Origin: an uncultured Acetatifactor sp.
GTDB lineage: Bacteria; Bacillota; Clostridia; Lachnospirales; Lachnospiraceae
Reading direction: 5' to 3'
Assembly (NCBI GenBank): GCA_910583845.1
Contig: CAJUAB010000003.1
Span: 35,888 to 99,887, forward strand
DNA length: 64,000 bases
Shown here in pieces: positions 52,803-60,461 of this stretch. A model generated the notes under the pieces. The model was given only the letters and a program-made list of their open reading frames with translations, did no database searches and had not been told where the DNA came from. A program made the translations under genes and the position numbers. How positions within the stretch are numbered: position 1 is the first letter of the stretch; each line of letters starts with the position of its first letter.

Positions 52803-54098
52803 ATGAAGAAAACAGAATTAAACGATTCCTATAAAACAGACTTCCGATATCCCCAAGCCTCCGGCTTGGAAACCACACTTCCGGATGCCTCCCGAAGCAG
52901 AGCCTGGATTGAGATCAGCCGGAGCGCTCTGCGCCACAATACGGCGTATCTGCAGTCTCTGCTGCCGAAGCACTGCGCCCTGATGCCTGTGGTCAAGGCC
53001 AACGCCTACGGGCATGGAGCCGGCTTAGTGGCCCGGGAACTGAATACCATGGGAATACACTCCTTTTGTGTGGCCTGCGTCAGCGAGGGCATCGCTCTGC
53101 GCAGACAGCAGATTGCCGGAGAAATTCTGGTATTGGGCTATACCCACCCCGATCAGTTTCCCCTGCTGGACCAGTATGCTCTGACGCAGACCGTGGTGGA
53201 CCGAGACCATGCCCTGGCTCTGAACGCTTATGCCTGCCGTGCCTCCAGACCCGGCCCTCTCTGCCCGGACACGGACGAAAAAGGAAAACCGGACCGCTCC
53301 CCGCTCCCGGTACACATCGCTGTGGACACCGGTATGCACCGCCTGGGAGAGCCTGCGGAACATCTGTCCCGGATTCAGGAAATCTTCTCCCTGCCCGGCC
53401 TGCGGATCACCGGCCTGTACAGTCATCTGGCTGCCGCAGGCGGAACCGATCCCGCATCCCGGGACTATACCCTGGAGCAGATCAGCGCTTTCTACCGGCT
53501 GACGGCCCGGCTGGGAATACGAGGGAATCCGGTCACAGACTCCTCCGGCAGGCATTGCCCCCCGCCAAGACTTCATATCCAGGCCAGCTACGGCATTCTG
53601 CGCTACCCAATGCCGGATATGGACTGTGCCCGCCCCGGCATTGCTCTTTACGGACTGTTAAGCAGCGCCGCGGACATGGGCCCATATGCCGATAAACTGC
53701 GTCCGGTACTCTCCCTCCGGGCCCGGGTAGCCGCCATTCATCAGCTTTCCCCCGGACAATCCGCCGGTTACGACATGGCCTACACCGCTGCCCGTCCCAC
53801 TACCGTAGCCACCGTTGCCATCGGCTATGCGGACGGACTGCCCCGCATTCTGTCAGAGGGCAGGGGAACCGTGTTGCTGCATGGGAGGCAGGCCCCCGTT
53901 GTCGGCAGAATCTGCATGGACCAGCTGCTGGCGGACGTTACCTCCATCCCCCAGACCCGCCCCGGAGATATCGCCACTCTGATTGGTCAGGACGGGCAGG
54001 AAAGCGTCTCCGCCGCCGACCTGGCCGATGCCTGCGGCACCATCACCAATGAACTGCTCTGCTGCCTGGGATCACGCCTGGAACGGCTGTTGCTATAG
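52803..54098 (+). CDS. vanTr: VanTr: serine/alanine racemase domain of split VanT
   Basis: A 431-residue fold-type III pyridoxal-phosphate racemase. The cofactor Lys is in MPVVKANAYGHGAGLVAREL (about residue 61). Also seen are VHIAVDTGMHRLGE, ITGLYSHLAAAGG, ARPGIALYGLLS and the second-subunit Tyr region AGYDMAYTAARPTTVATVAIG, YADGLPRILS and VGRICMDQLLADVT. Two inserts (about 140-165 and 245-260) lengthen it beyond ordinary Alr (about 370). It should make D-serine for VanG. ATG at 52803 is chosen for AGAGGAAA just upstream. A housekeeping alanine racemase cannot be excluded, but operon position argues for VanT. Confidence 0.85.
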   Translation: MKKTELNDSYKTDFRYPQASGLETTLPDASRSRAWIEISRSALRHNTAYLQSLLPKHCALMPVVKANAYGHGAGLVARELNTMGIHSFCVACVSEGIALRRQQIAGEILVLGYTHPDQFPLLDQYALTQTVVDRDHALALNAYACRASRPGPLCPDTDEKGKPDRSPLPVHIAVDTGMHRLGEPAEHLSRIQEIFSLPGLRITGLYSHLAAAGGTDPASRDYTLEQISAFYRLTARLGIRGNPVTDSSGRHCPPPRLHIQASYGILRYPMPDMDCARPGIALYGLLSSAADMGPYADKLRPVLSLRARVAAIHQLSPGQSAGYDMAYTAARPTTVATVAIGYADGLPRILSEGRGTVLLHGRQAPVVGRICMDQLLADVTSIPQTRPGDIATLIGQDGQESVSAADLADACGTITNELLCCLGSRLERLLL

Positions 54099-54138
54099 CG
54101 AATCATGCGGCAGTCATTCCCGGCGTTTCTCTCCCCTG

Positions 54139-55203
54139 TCACCCGGACACGGAAATCTGTTGCTTAAACTCCTCCACCGACCTGGCTTTGGCCGCCATCT
54201 TATGCCAATCTTTCAAGGTACCCATATCTTTCTGATCGGAAATTCTCTTCTTCAAATCATCTGGGACAAAACCATTCTCCCCAAGCAGTTCCAGTATATC
54301 CTCCACTCTCGCTTCGGCGCGCCCCTCTTCCCTCCCTTCTTCCCTCCCTTCTTCCCTTTCTTTCGCTCGTTCCTCCTTAAACACTCTGACAAAAGTGTAT
54401 TCGAATGCCATATCATCCTCTCCATTTCCCGCCCAGTTTAATATCTCATCCACCACGGCTTCACTGTTGTCGCAGACCGACAGCAATATGTATTTTACCC
54501 AGTTGCGGAACTCCTCCTGCTCCTGGAGGCCAAGTTCCCTGATTCTGACATATGCTGTGCGGACCGCTCCCGCCAGTTCCAGTCTTTTCCTGTACTTGTC
54601 ACAGTACATGATATTGTCCAGCACTCTGTTGGTGGAAAGTATGTATTCTTCCTCAATATCCGCCAGATCCACCAGATAATATTCCAGATTCAGAATATGT
54701 TTCCCGAACAGATCACCGCCGCCCTGATACTCCTCCAGACTCCTGGCCGCTGTCCACCTTTCCTGCCCATTGTAAAACACAATCGGCACCATGGACGGCA
54801 GGCGAAACCCCACCCGCTCCCGCTCCTTTTTGTCCGTATCCAGAAAATACTTCGCCAGCGTGTTCACCACATAGAGCAGAATGCGGAATATCATTGTATA
54901 ATCCACATAGGACTGCAATTCCTGCAAAATGAAGATGTACACTTCCCGGCTCCCGGATACACGCACCCTGTAGAGCAGGTCGGCCTCCTTCCCCTCATAG
55001 TCCCGCTCCAGCATCTCTTTGTCACAGAGGCTTAAATCCGACTCCTCCAGTTCCATCATCCAGTCCGCTCTCACATATTTTTTTAGAAAGTGCAAAAATT
55101 CCCCGGGTCTGGACAGGCTCTTTTTATAGCCCCTGTCATGGGGAGTGCTGATACCGGAACTCTCCTTCCTTTGTGTTTCATTCAATTGGTGTGTTTTCTC
55201 CAT
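54139..55203 (-). CDS. Rpn-family recombination-promoting nuclease / PD-(D/E)xK transposase-like protein
   Basis: A 354-residue protein of the Rpn (Transposase_31, PD-(D/E)xK) family. The N-terminal region includes SLSRPGEFLHFLKKYV (about 25-42), then the nuclease core KEADLLYRVRVSGSREVYIF and ILQELQSYVDYTMIFRILLY, where Asp and Glu-x-Gln take the catalytic positions, and LPSMVPIVFYNGQERW. The C-terminus has a charged repeat (EEGREEGREEGRAEA) and a helical tail. E. coli Rpn proteins are DNA endonucleases that promote RecA-independent recombination. It is convergent with vanTr and divergent from the sugar operon. The start follows AAGGAAGGG. Confidence 0.82.
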   Translation of the reverse strand: MEKTHQLNETQRKESSGISTPHDRGYKKSLSRPGEFLHFLKKYVRADWMMELEESDLSLCDKEMLERDYEGKEADLLYRVRVSGSREVYIFILQELQSYVDYTMIFRILLYVVNTLAKYFLDTDKKERERVGFRLPSMVPIVFYNGQERWTAARSLEEYQGGGDLFGKHILNLEYYLVDLADIEEEYILSTNRVLDNIMYCDKYRKRLELAGAVRTAYVRIRELGLQEQEEFRNWVKYILLSVCDNSEAVVDEILNWAGNGEDDMAFEYTFVRVFKEERAKEREEGREEGREEGRAEARVEDILELLGENGFVPDDLKKRISDQKDMGTLKDWHKMAAKARSVEEFKQQISVSG

Positions 55204-55495
55204 TACCCTTCCTTTCCAAAATGAAGCTGGCAGGAAAGGTACTCCGGCCCTCCTGCTGTGGTCTGTTGGTATATGTTCCGTGGGATACAGGCTCCCGCCC
55301 AGCAAGAAGTTCGAAATTACGGAAAAGACTATGTCGCCTTTCAGATGATTGTAGAATTTGAATTCTTTGCTTATATAGAGCTTATCATAATAAAGCTGAA
55401 TTTACAAGAAAAAATTCAGTTTTCAGTAAAATAGCCAAACATCAGTGTCTCGAAACAATGTTACTCAGCAGACCGTCTTTTCCCGGATTTCACGG
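55204..55495. other. Non-coding gap between Rpn gene and sugar operon
   Basis: About 290 bases with no gene. It contains an AT-rich stretch at about 55340-55440, including an imperfect hairpin of CTGAATTT and AAATTCAG type near 55393-55420. It should hold the divergent promoter of the Rpn gene, but no convincing pair of hexamers was identified for it. Confidence 0.4.
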
Positions 55496-55524
55496 TTGTA
55501 AACATCTCCGGATTGTGCTACTAT
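55496..55524 (+). promoter_or_regulatory. Candidate promoter of the nucleotide-sugar operon
   Basis: TTGTAA (55496-55501) and TACTAT (55519-55524) with a 17-bp spacer, 30 bp before the aminotransferase start codon. Confidence 0.55.
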
Positions 55525-55554
55525 TGTATACAAAAGCGCAGTGGGAGAGATTCT

Positions 55555-56658
55555 ATGTCCGAGAAAATAATGCCCAATCGGCTGGATCGGGTTTTCTGTC
55601 AATATCAGGAGGAGCTGGAGGCCAAAGCGCTGAAAGTCCTGCGCTCCGGATGGTACGTGCTGGGGCCGGAGGTGGAGGGATTTGAGCGGGAATTCGCGGA
55701 TTTTACGGGTTCCCGGTACTGTGTGGGCCTGGCCAGTGGCCTGGACGCCCTGTGGATGGCCTTCCGCGTTCTGGGCATCGGCGCAGGCGATGAGGTGATC
55801 GTGCAGGCCAACACTTATATCGCCAGTGTCATGGGGATTACCATCAATGGGGCCACCCCCGTCTTCGCGGAACCGGATATTTTTTTCAATTTGGATGTGT
55901 CGCGGCTGGAAGGGCTTATAACAGAACGCACCCGGGCCGTTCTGGCAGTGCATCTGTACGGACAGTCCTCCCAAATGGATGAGATCGTGCGGATCTGCCG
56001 GAAGCACCGTCTGCGCCTGGTGGAGGATTGCGCCCAGTCCCATGGGGCCTGTTTTCAGGGAAAAATGACGGGAACTTTCGGAGATATCGGCTGTTTCTCC
56101 TTCTATCCCTCTAAAAATCTGGGAGCATACGGCGATGCCGGCGCCATTGTCACCGACGATGAAGACATTGCCGCCAATATGCGGATATACCGGAATTACG
56201 GCAGTGAAAAACGCTACTATAACAAGGTGGTGGGAGCCAATTCCCGTCTGGACGAATTGCAGGCGGGGCTGCTGCGGGTGCGTTTAAAGCACTTGGCGGA
56301 ACTGACGCAGGAACGCAAAAAGCTGGCCGGACGGTACAGCCGGGAGCTGCATAACAGCTGCCTTCTTCTGCCCCAGGTGAGACCGGGCTGCGACAGCGTG
56401 TGGCATCAATATGTGATCCGCGTAAACCAGCGGGAACAGTTGATCCGCTATCTGGACCGCCGGGGAATCGGAACGATTATCCATTATCCCATACCGCCCC
56501 ATCTGTCGGAGGCTTATACAGATCTGGGACATCAAAGGGGAGACTATCCCATTGCGGAAGAATATGCGGATACGGTTCTGTCTATTCCCATGTATAACGG
56601 AATGACAGAGAAGGAACAGGAAACAGTCATAGAAGCGCTGAATGCCTTTACTCCATAG
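55555..56658 (+). CDS. DegT/DnrJ/EryC1-family sugar aminotransferase (QdtB/FdtB-like)
   Basis: A 367-residue pyridoxal-phosphate aminotransferase acting on nucleotide-linked keto sugars. Family blocks: CVGLASGLDALWMAFRVLGI, EVIVQANTYIASVMGI, VEDCAQSHGACFQGK, and the cofactor Lys in CFSFYPSKNLGAYGDAGAIV (about residue 185). The neighbouring 3,4-ketoisomerase indicates a 3-amino-3,6-dideoxyhexose pathway, as for QdtB or FdtB acting on dTDP-3-keto-6-deoxy sugars. The exact sugar (fucose or quinovose type) cannot be read from sequence. GGGAGA precedes the ATG at 55555. It starts an operon of five genes. Confidence 0.88.
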   Translation: MSEKIMPNRLDRVFCQYQEELEAKALKVLRSGWYVLGPEVEGFEREFADFTGSRYCVGLASGLDALWMAFRVLGIGAGDEVIVQANTYIASVMGITINGATPVFAEPDIFFNLDVSRLEGLITERTRAVLAVHLYGQSSQMDEIVRICRKHRLRLVEDCAQSHGACFQGKMTGTFGDIGCFSFYPSKNLGAYGDAGAIVTDDEDIAANMRIYRNYGSEKRYYNKVVGANSRLDELQAGLLRVRLKHLAELTQERKKLAGRYSRELHNSCLLLPQVRPGCDSVWHQYVIRVNQREQLIRYLDRRGIGTIIHYPIPPHLSEAYTDLGHQRGDYPIAEEYADTVLSIPMYNGMTEKEQETVIEALNAFTP

Positions 56659-56741
56659 GGATCTGTCGCAGGGCGGACTGCGGCAGCGTTTTCAGGCACT
56701 GCACGGCGCATCCCTCCCGGAGCGTTAAGAAACGAGGTAAA

Positions 56742-57161
56742 ATGAATCTGGATGAACAATACAAAATCATAGAATTTGCGGACCTGGGCGACGAGCGGGG
56801 AAACCTGGTGGTAATTGAGGGAGACGGTGCGGACATTCCCTTTGATATCAAACGGGTCTTCTATATATACGGCTCGGACACGGAAGTGGTGCGGGGACAG
56901 CACGCCAACCGTGAGACAGAGTTTTTGCTGGTGAACGTATCGGGCACCAGCAGGGTGAAGGTGGACAACGGCAGGCAGTCCAGGGTGATTGAACTGAACC
57001 GCCCCCGTATGGGACTGTATCTCTCTCCCATGGTCTGGAAGGATATGTACGACTTTTCGGAGGATTCGGTGCTGCTGGTGCTGGCCAGCAGGCACTATGA
57101 CCCTGCGGAATATATCAGGGATTACCAGGATTATCTGGCGGAACTGGGCAAAAAGGAGTGA
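56742..57161 (+). CDS. dTDP-sugar 3,4-ketoisomerase (FdtA/QdtA-like cupin)
   Basis: A 139-residue cupin of the FdtA/WxcM-like family, which moves the keto group of dTDP-4-keto-6-deoxyglucose from C4 to C3. Characteristic segments: FADLGDERGNLVVIEG, FDIKRVFYIYGSDTEVVRGQ with the catalytic His in RGQHANRETEFLLV, and MGLYLSPMVWKDMYDFSEDS. Length is typical (about 140). The product is the substrate for the aminotransferase encoded 83 bp upstream. The downstream glycosyltransferase starts 7 bases after its stop, and its AAGGAG site lies within the last codons. Confidence 0.9.
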   Translation: MNLDEQYKIIEFADLGDERGNLVVIEGDGADIPFDIKRVFYIYGSDTEVVRGQHANRETEFLLVNVSGTSRVKVDNGRQSRVIELNRPRMGLYLSPMVWKDMYDFSEDSVLLVLASRHYDPAEYIRDYQDYLAELGKKE

Positions 57162-57168
57162 CGGGCAG

Positions 57169-58182
57169 ATGAGTAAAATTTCCATCGTGGTTCCGGTATA
57201 TTATAATGAAGATACCCTGATGGACCTGTATGAGGATATGCGGTCCAAAATACTGGAACAGCTTGGCGATTATGAAATCGTCCTCGTGGACGACGGCTCA
57301 GGAGATAAATCCTGGGTTGTCATGAACCTGATCCGGGAGCGGGACAGCCGTGTGCGGCTGGTGAAGCTGTCCCGGAATTTCGGGGAACACGCGGCGCTGC
57401 TGGCGGGACTCTCCGTGTGTACCGGGGACTGCGCCGTGACAAAACAGGCGGATCTTCAGGAGGATTCCGGACTCATTCTGGAGATGTATGACAGCTGGAA
57501 AAGGGGCAACAAAGTGGTTCTGGCGGTGCGCAGGTCCAGGGACGAGAGCCGTGTCAAAATATTCTTTGCCAATCTCTACTATGCGCTGGTGCGAAAATTT
57601 GTCAATAAAAATATGCCTGCCGGAGGCTGCGACTGTTATCTCATCGACCGCAGGGTCATTGAGGTTTTAGAGCGGCTGGACGAAAAAAATTCCAGCCTGA
57701 CCTTACAGGTGCTGTGGGCCGGATTTCAGACAGATCTGGTGTATTTTGACAGAAAAGACCGGGAAAAGGGGAAATCCAGATGGACCCTGGCCAAAAAGTG
57801 CAAGCTGGTGATGGACTCCATGATGAGTTTCTCCTATGTTCCGATCCGCTTTATGTCCATGGTGGGCGTACTTTTCAACATTGGTGCCGCCATCCTGTTT
57901 GTCAGCGTACTGGTCGAGTATTTTACCAAGGGCACCCCCATTGCGGGATGGTCCTCCCTTATGTGCGTGGTTCTGTGTTCATCGGGACTGATTCTGCTGA
58001 TGTTGGGAATCCTGGGGGAATATCTGTGGCGGACTCTGGACGCAGCCAGAACCAGGCCTCCCTTTATTATAGACGAGGAGACGGTGCCGCGCGGTTTTCC
58101 GGCAAACGGAAGTTCCGGAAGCGCACCGGCGGAGGACGCTGCGGCGAAAGACGCCGCTGAAAAAATATACAGGCAGGACTGA
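57169..58182 (+). CDS. GtrB/DPM-like family 2 glycosyltransferase
   Basis: A 337-residue polyprenyl-phosphate glycosyltransferase. The GT-A domain has SIVVPVYYNEDTLMDLYEDM, IVLVDDGSGDKSW (first Asp site), KLSRNFGEHAALLAGLSVCT and KQADLQEDSGLILEM (DxD-like). Two C-terminal transmembrane segments (about 232-255 and 265-288) match GtrB and undecaprenyl-phosphate sugar transferases. A low-complexity Ala/Ser/Glu tail follows. It should load a sugar, perhaps the amino-deoxyhexose made by the upstream genes, onto the lipid carrier. The gtrA gene downstream supports this. Confidence 0.88.
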   Translation: MSKISIVVPVYYNEDTLMDLYEDMRSKILEQLGDYEIVLVDDGSGDKSWVVMNLIRERDSRVRLVKLSRNFGEHAALLAGLSVCTGDCAVTKQADLQEDSGLILEMYDSWKRGNKVVLAVRRSRDESRVKIFFANLYYALVRKFVNKNMPAGGCDCYLIDRRVIEVLERLDEKNSSLTLQVLWAGFQTDLVYFDRKDREKGKSRWTLAKKCKLVMDSMMSFSYVPIRFMSMVGVLFNIGAAILFVSVLVEYFTKGTPIAGWSSLMCVVLCSSGLILLMLGILGEYLWRTLDAARTRPPFIIDEETVPRGFPANGSSGSAPAEDAAAKDAAEKIYRQD

Positions 58183-58184
58183 TT

Positions 58185-59900
58185 ATGACGGCAAAACAAT
58201 GGAAAATCATCTTTACAATACTCCTGGCGGGAAGCGTCCTGGCCGCCTTGAAACTGATCTTTTTCGACTATACCATGGATGAGGAATACCAGCTTATGAT
58301 GGGCTATCGCAGACTGCGGGGAGACGCCCTGTTCCGGGAGATGTGGGAGCCCCATCAGACCTCGGCTTTTCTGTGTACAGGCCTGATGTGGGTATACAAG
58401 ACTCTCACCGGAACCTATACGGGCATTCTGCTCTATCTCCGGGTCTGCACCACCCTGATTCAAATAGCGGTCAGTCTGTACCTCTGCCGGGTGCTGGAAC
58501 GTCTGCTGGATAAAAGATACGCCCGGCTCTGCGCGCTGCTCTACTTTAACATGGTTCCCAAAATTATCCAGATTCCCGACTTTTCCAACATGCAGCTGTG
58601 GTTTTTTACTTTGACGGTGCTGTGTCTGCTGCACCGGCAGCTGCTGTGGGACCAGGAGCGGAAGGACCGCCCCTGGCTTGTCTGGATGGCCGGACTGGGC
58701 ATGGCGCTGGAGGTTCTGGCCTATCCCTCCTGCCTGGTCCTTTTCCCCTTCTTTTTGTTGGTTCTTTACAGAACCTCCGGGACAAAAAAGTGGCGGGATA
58801 TGGGGCTGTTCACCGGTGCCTGTGCCGCCAGCGCCCTGGTGTGGCTGTGCGTCGTCCTGCGCGGTGTCAATCCGGAAGAGCTGCTGCGCAATGTCCGCCT
58901 CTTGCTGCGTTTCGACCTTACGCACGAAATCTCCGGTGCTACCCAGGGGAAGCTCGCAGGGATTTTCCACAATCTGCTGGGAGCCTGCGGTTTTCTGCTT
59001 TTCATCCTTGCGCTCAGTTTTCCGGCTGTCTGTGTGGTGAAAAAAAGGAAGCCGGATTTAAGCAGGCGGCAGCTCCTCCCGGTGTTTATGACTTTCACGG
59101 TATTTGTCTCGGAATGCATACAGATTTTTCTGTGGACCGTAAAAAAGAGCGGATATGAGGTATATCAGCTCCACCTGCTGCTGGTGCTGGCGGCCGGTCT
59201 GCTCTCTTACAGATCTGCCGGAAAGACCGGGAAATATTTTCGGACCGGTATACTGGGCACTCTGCTCTCCTACGCGGCGGTAATCTATATCAGCGATCTG
59301 GAGATGTTCTACGCGCTGCCCCACGGCGTTCTCGGGGTATTGTTCTGCGCCGTATTGCTGGCTCTGGCGCTGCGGGAAGTTCTGGGAAAAACCTCGGACA
59401 AATGGATCTGTTTTCTGCTGGTGAGTCTGTGTCTGGTCAGCATCTTTGGCAAGGGCTACACTCTGCGGGCAGGGCGAAACTACAATGTGGTGGCAGACAC
59501 GGAGAATATCATGAGACACGGTCCGGCTGTGGGAATCCTTTCCGATTATATGAACTGCTATATCTACAATTGTAATTATGAAGATTTCGGTGCCTTTGTA
59601 AGCCAGGAAGATGTGGTGCTGATCGTGACCAACATGGTTACATCGGCGGGCACCACTCCTTATATGATGACCGGTGCACAAGTCGCCCACTATTCCATTG
59701 TAGATCCCACAGCCTACGATGAAAGGCTGCTCGCTTACTGGGAACTGTATCCTGAAAAACAGCCCAATGTCATTGTGGTGGACTGCTGGTATGGGGAACT
59801 ACAGGAAAATCCGGACAGCTGGATTATGCGATATATCGAGAACGATTTCGGGTACACCCAGGTAAACGACGGGCGCTATGTACGCTTTTACAGAAAATAG
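58185..59900 (+). CDS. Multi-spanning membrane protein, probable lipid-linked-sugar glycosyltransferase
   Basis: A 571-residue membrane protein with about eleven hydrophobic segments over residues 8-425 and a soluble C-terminal part (about 430-571). The first loop after the first segment has FFDYTMDEEYQLMMGYR, with acidic residues placed as in GT-C glycosyltransferases (PMT/ArnT/GtrC type). EPHQTSAFLCTGLMWVYK follows. No family can be named firmly. It begins 2 bases after the GtrB-like gene stop and is followed by gtrA, so it is the likely transferase that moves the lipid-linked sugar to an outer-surface acceptor. Confidence 0.75.
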   Translation: MTAKQWKIIFTILLAGSVLAALKLIFFDYTMDEEYQLMMGYRRLRGDALFREMWEPHQTSAFLCTGLMWVYKTLTGTYTGILLYLRVCTTLIQIAVSLYLCRVLERLLDKRYARLCALLYFNMVPKIIQIPDFSNMQLWFFTLTVLCLLHRQLLWDQERKDRPWLVWMAGLGMALEVLAYPSCLVLFPFFLLVLYRTSGTKKWRDMGLFTGACAASALVWLCVVLRGVNPEELLRNVRLLLRFDLTHEISGATQGKLAGIFHNLLGACGFLLFILALSFPAVCVVKKRKPDLSRRQLLPVFMTFTVFVSECIQIFLWTVKKSGYEVYQLHLLLVLAAGLLSYRSAGKTGKYFRTGILGTLLSYAAVIYISDLEMFYALPHGVLGVLFCAVLLALALREVLGKTSDKWICFLLVSLCLVSIFGKGYTLRAGRNYNVVADTENIMRHGPAVGILSDYMNCYIYNCNYEDFGAFVSQEDVVLIVTNMVTSAGTTPYMMTGAQVAHYSIVDPTAYDERLLAYWELYPEKQPNVIVVDCWYGELQENPDSWIMRYIENDFGYTQVNDGRYVRFYRK

Positions 59901-59919
59901 GGCGCAGAGGATTTTCATC

Positions 59920-60390
59920 ATGAACAATATCAAGCAATTTCTGAAATTTGGTCTGGTGGGACTCTCCAATACACTGATCAGCGAGGCCGTATACGCCGTG
60001 ATTGTCTGTCTGAAAGGACACTATATGCTGGCAAGCGCCACCGGGTTCATACTCAGCATATTCAACGCGTATTACTGGAACAACCGATATGTGTTCAAGG
60101 AGGACGAGACACGGGAAAAAAGAATCTGGTGGCAGGTGCTGCTTAAGACTTTCATCGCTTATCTCTGGGGATTTCTGGCCAATCTGGCGCTGCTGGTGCT
60201 CTGGATTGACATCCTGCATATTTCCGATTATCTGGAGCCCATCGCCAGGCTGTGCCATCAGTGGGACCTCCGCTTTCTGAGCGCGGAGGTTCTCGGTAAT
60301 CTTTTTGCTGAGGGAATCAACCTGATCCTGGTGCTGCCAATGAATTACCTGGTAAACAAACTGTGGGCATACCAGCAGGGCACACTTTAG
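59920..60390 (+). CDS. GtrA-family membrane protein (lipid-linked sugar flippase)
   Basis: A 156-residue GtrA-like protein with four transmembrane segments (about 7-27, 38-58, 80-105, 128-148). The opening KQFLKFGLVGLSNTLISEAV and FILSIFNAYYWNNRYVFKED are typical GtrA blocks. GtrA is thought to flip the polyprenyl-phosphate sugar made by GtrB. It is the last gene of the sugar operon, 19 bp after the large membrane protein, with AGAGG before the ATG at 59920. Confidence 0.9.
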   Translation: MNNIKQFLKFGLVGLSNTLISEAVYAVIVCLKGHYMLASATGFILSIFNAYYWNNRYVFKEDETREKRIWWQVLLKTFIAYLWGFLANLALLVLWIDILHISDYLEPIARLCHQWDLRFLSAEVLGNLFAEGINLILVLPMNYLVNKLWAYQQGTL

Positions 60391-60410
60391 CGTATACTTA
60401 ATTCCATTTA

Positions 60411-60442
60411 ACAGGGCTGCCACAAATTTGTGACAGCCCTGT
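60411..60442. terminator. Bidirectional terminator between gtrA and the LRR gene
   Basis: ACAGGGCTG (60411-60419) pairs with CAGCCCTGT (60434-60442), and the loop contains the palindrome CACAAATTTGTG, giving an almost uninterrupted stem. It lies between convergent genes; the following TCATTATT is moderately T-rich on the plus strand. Confidence 0.7.
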
Positions 60443-60461
60443 CATTATTCATGGGCAATGA

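Noticed and set aside
54139..55203. An insertion-sequence transposase mobilising the van cluster
   Set aside because: The protein is of the Rpn/PD-(D/E)xK type rather than a DDE transposase, and no terminal inverted repeats or target duplications bracket it or the van genes.
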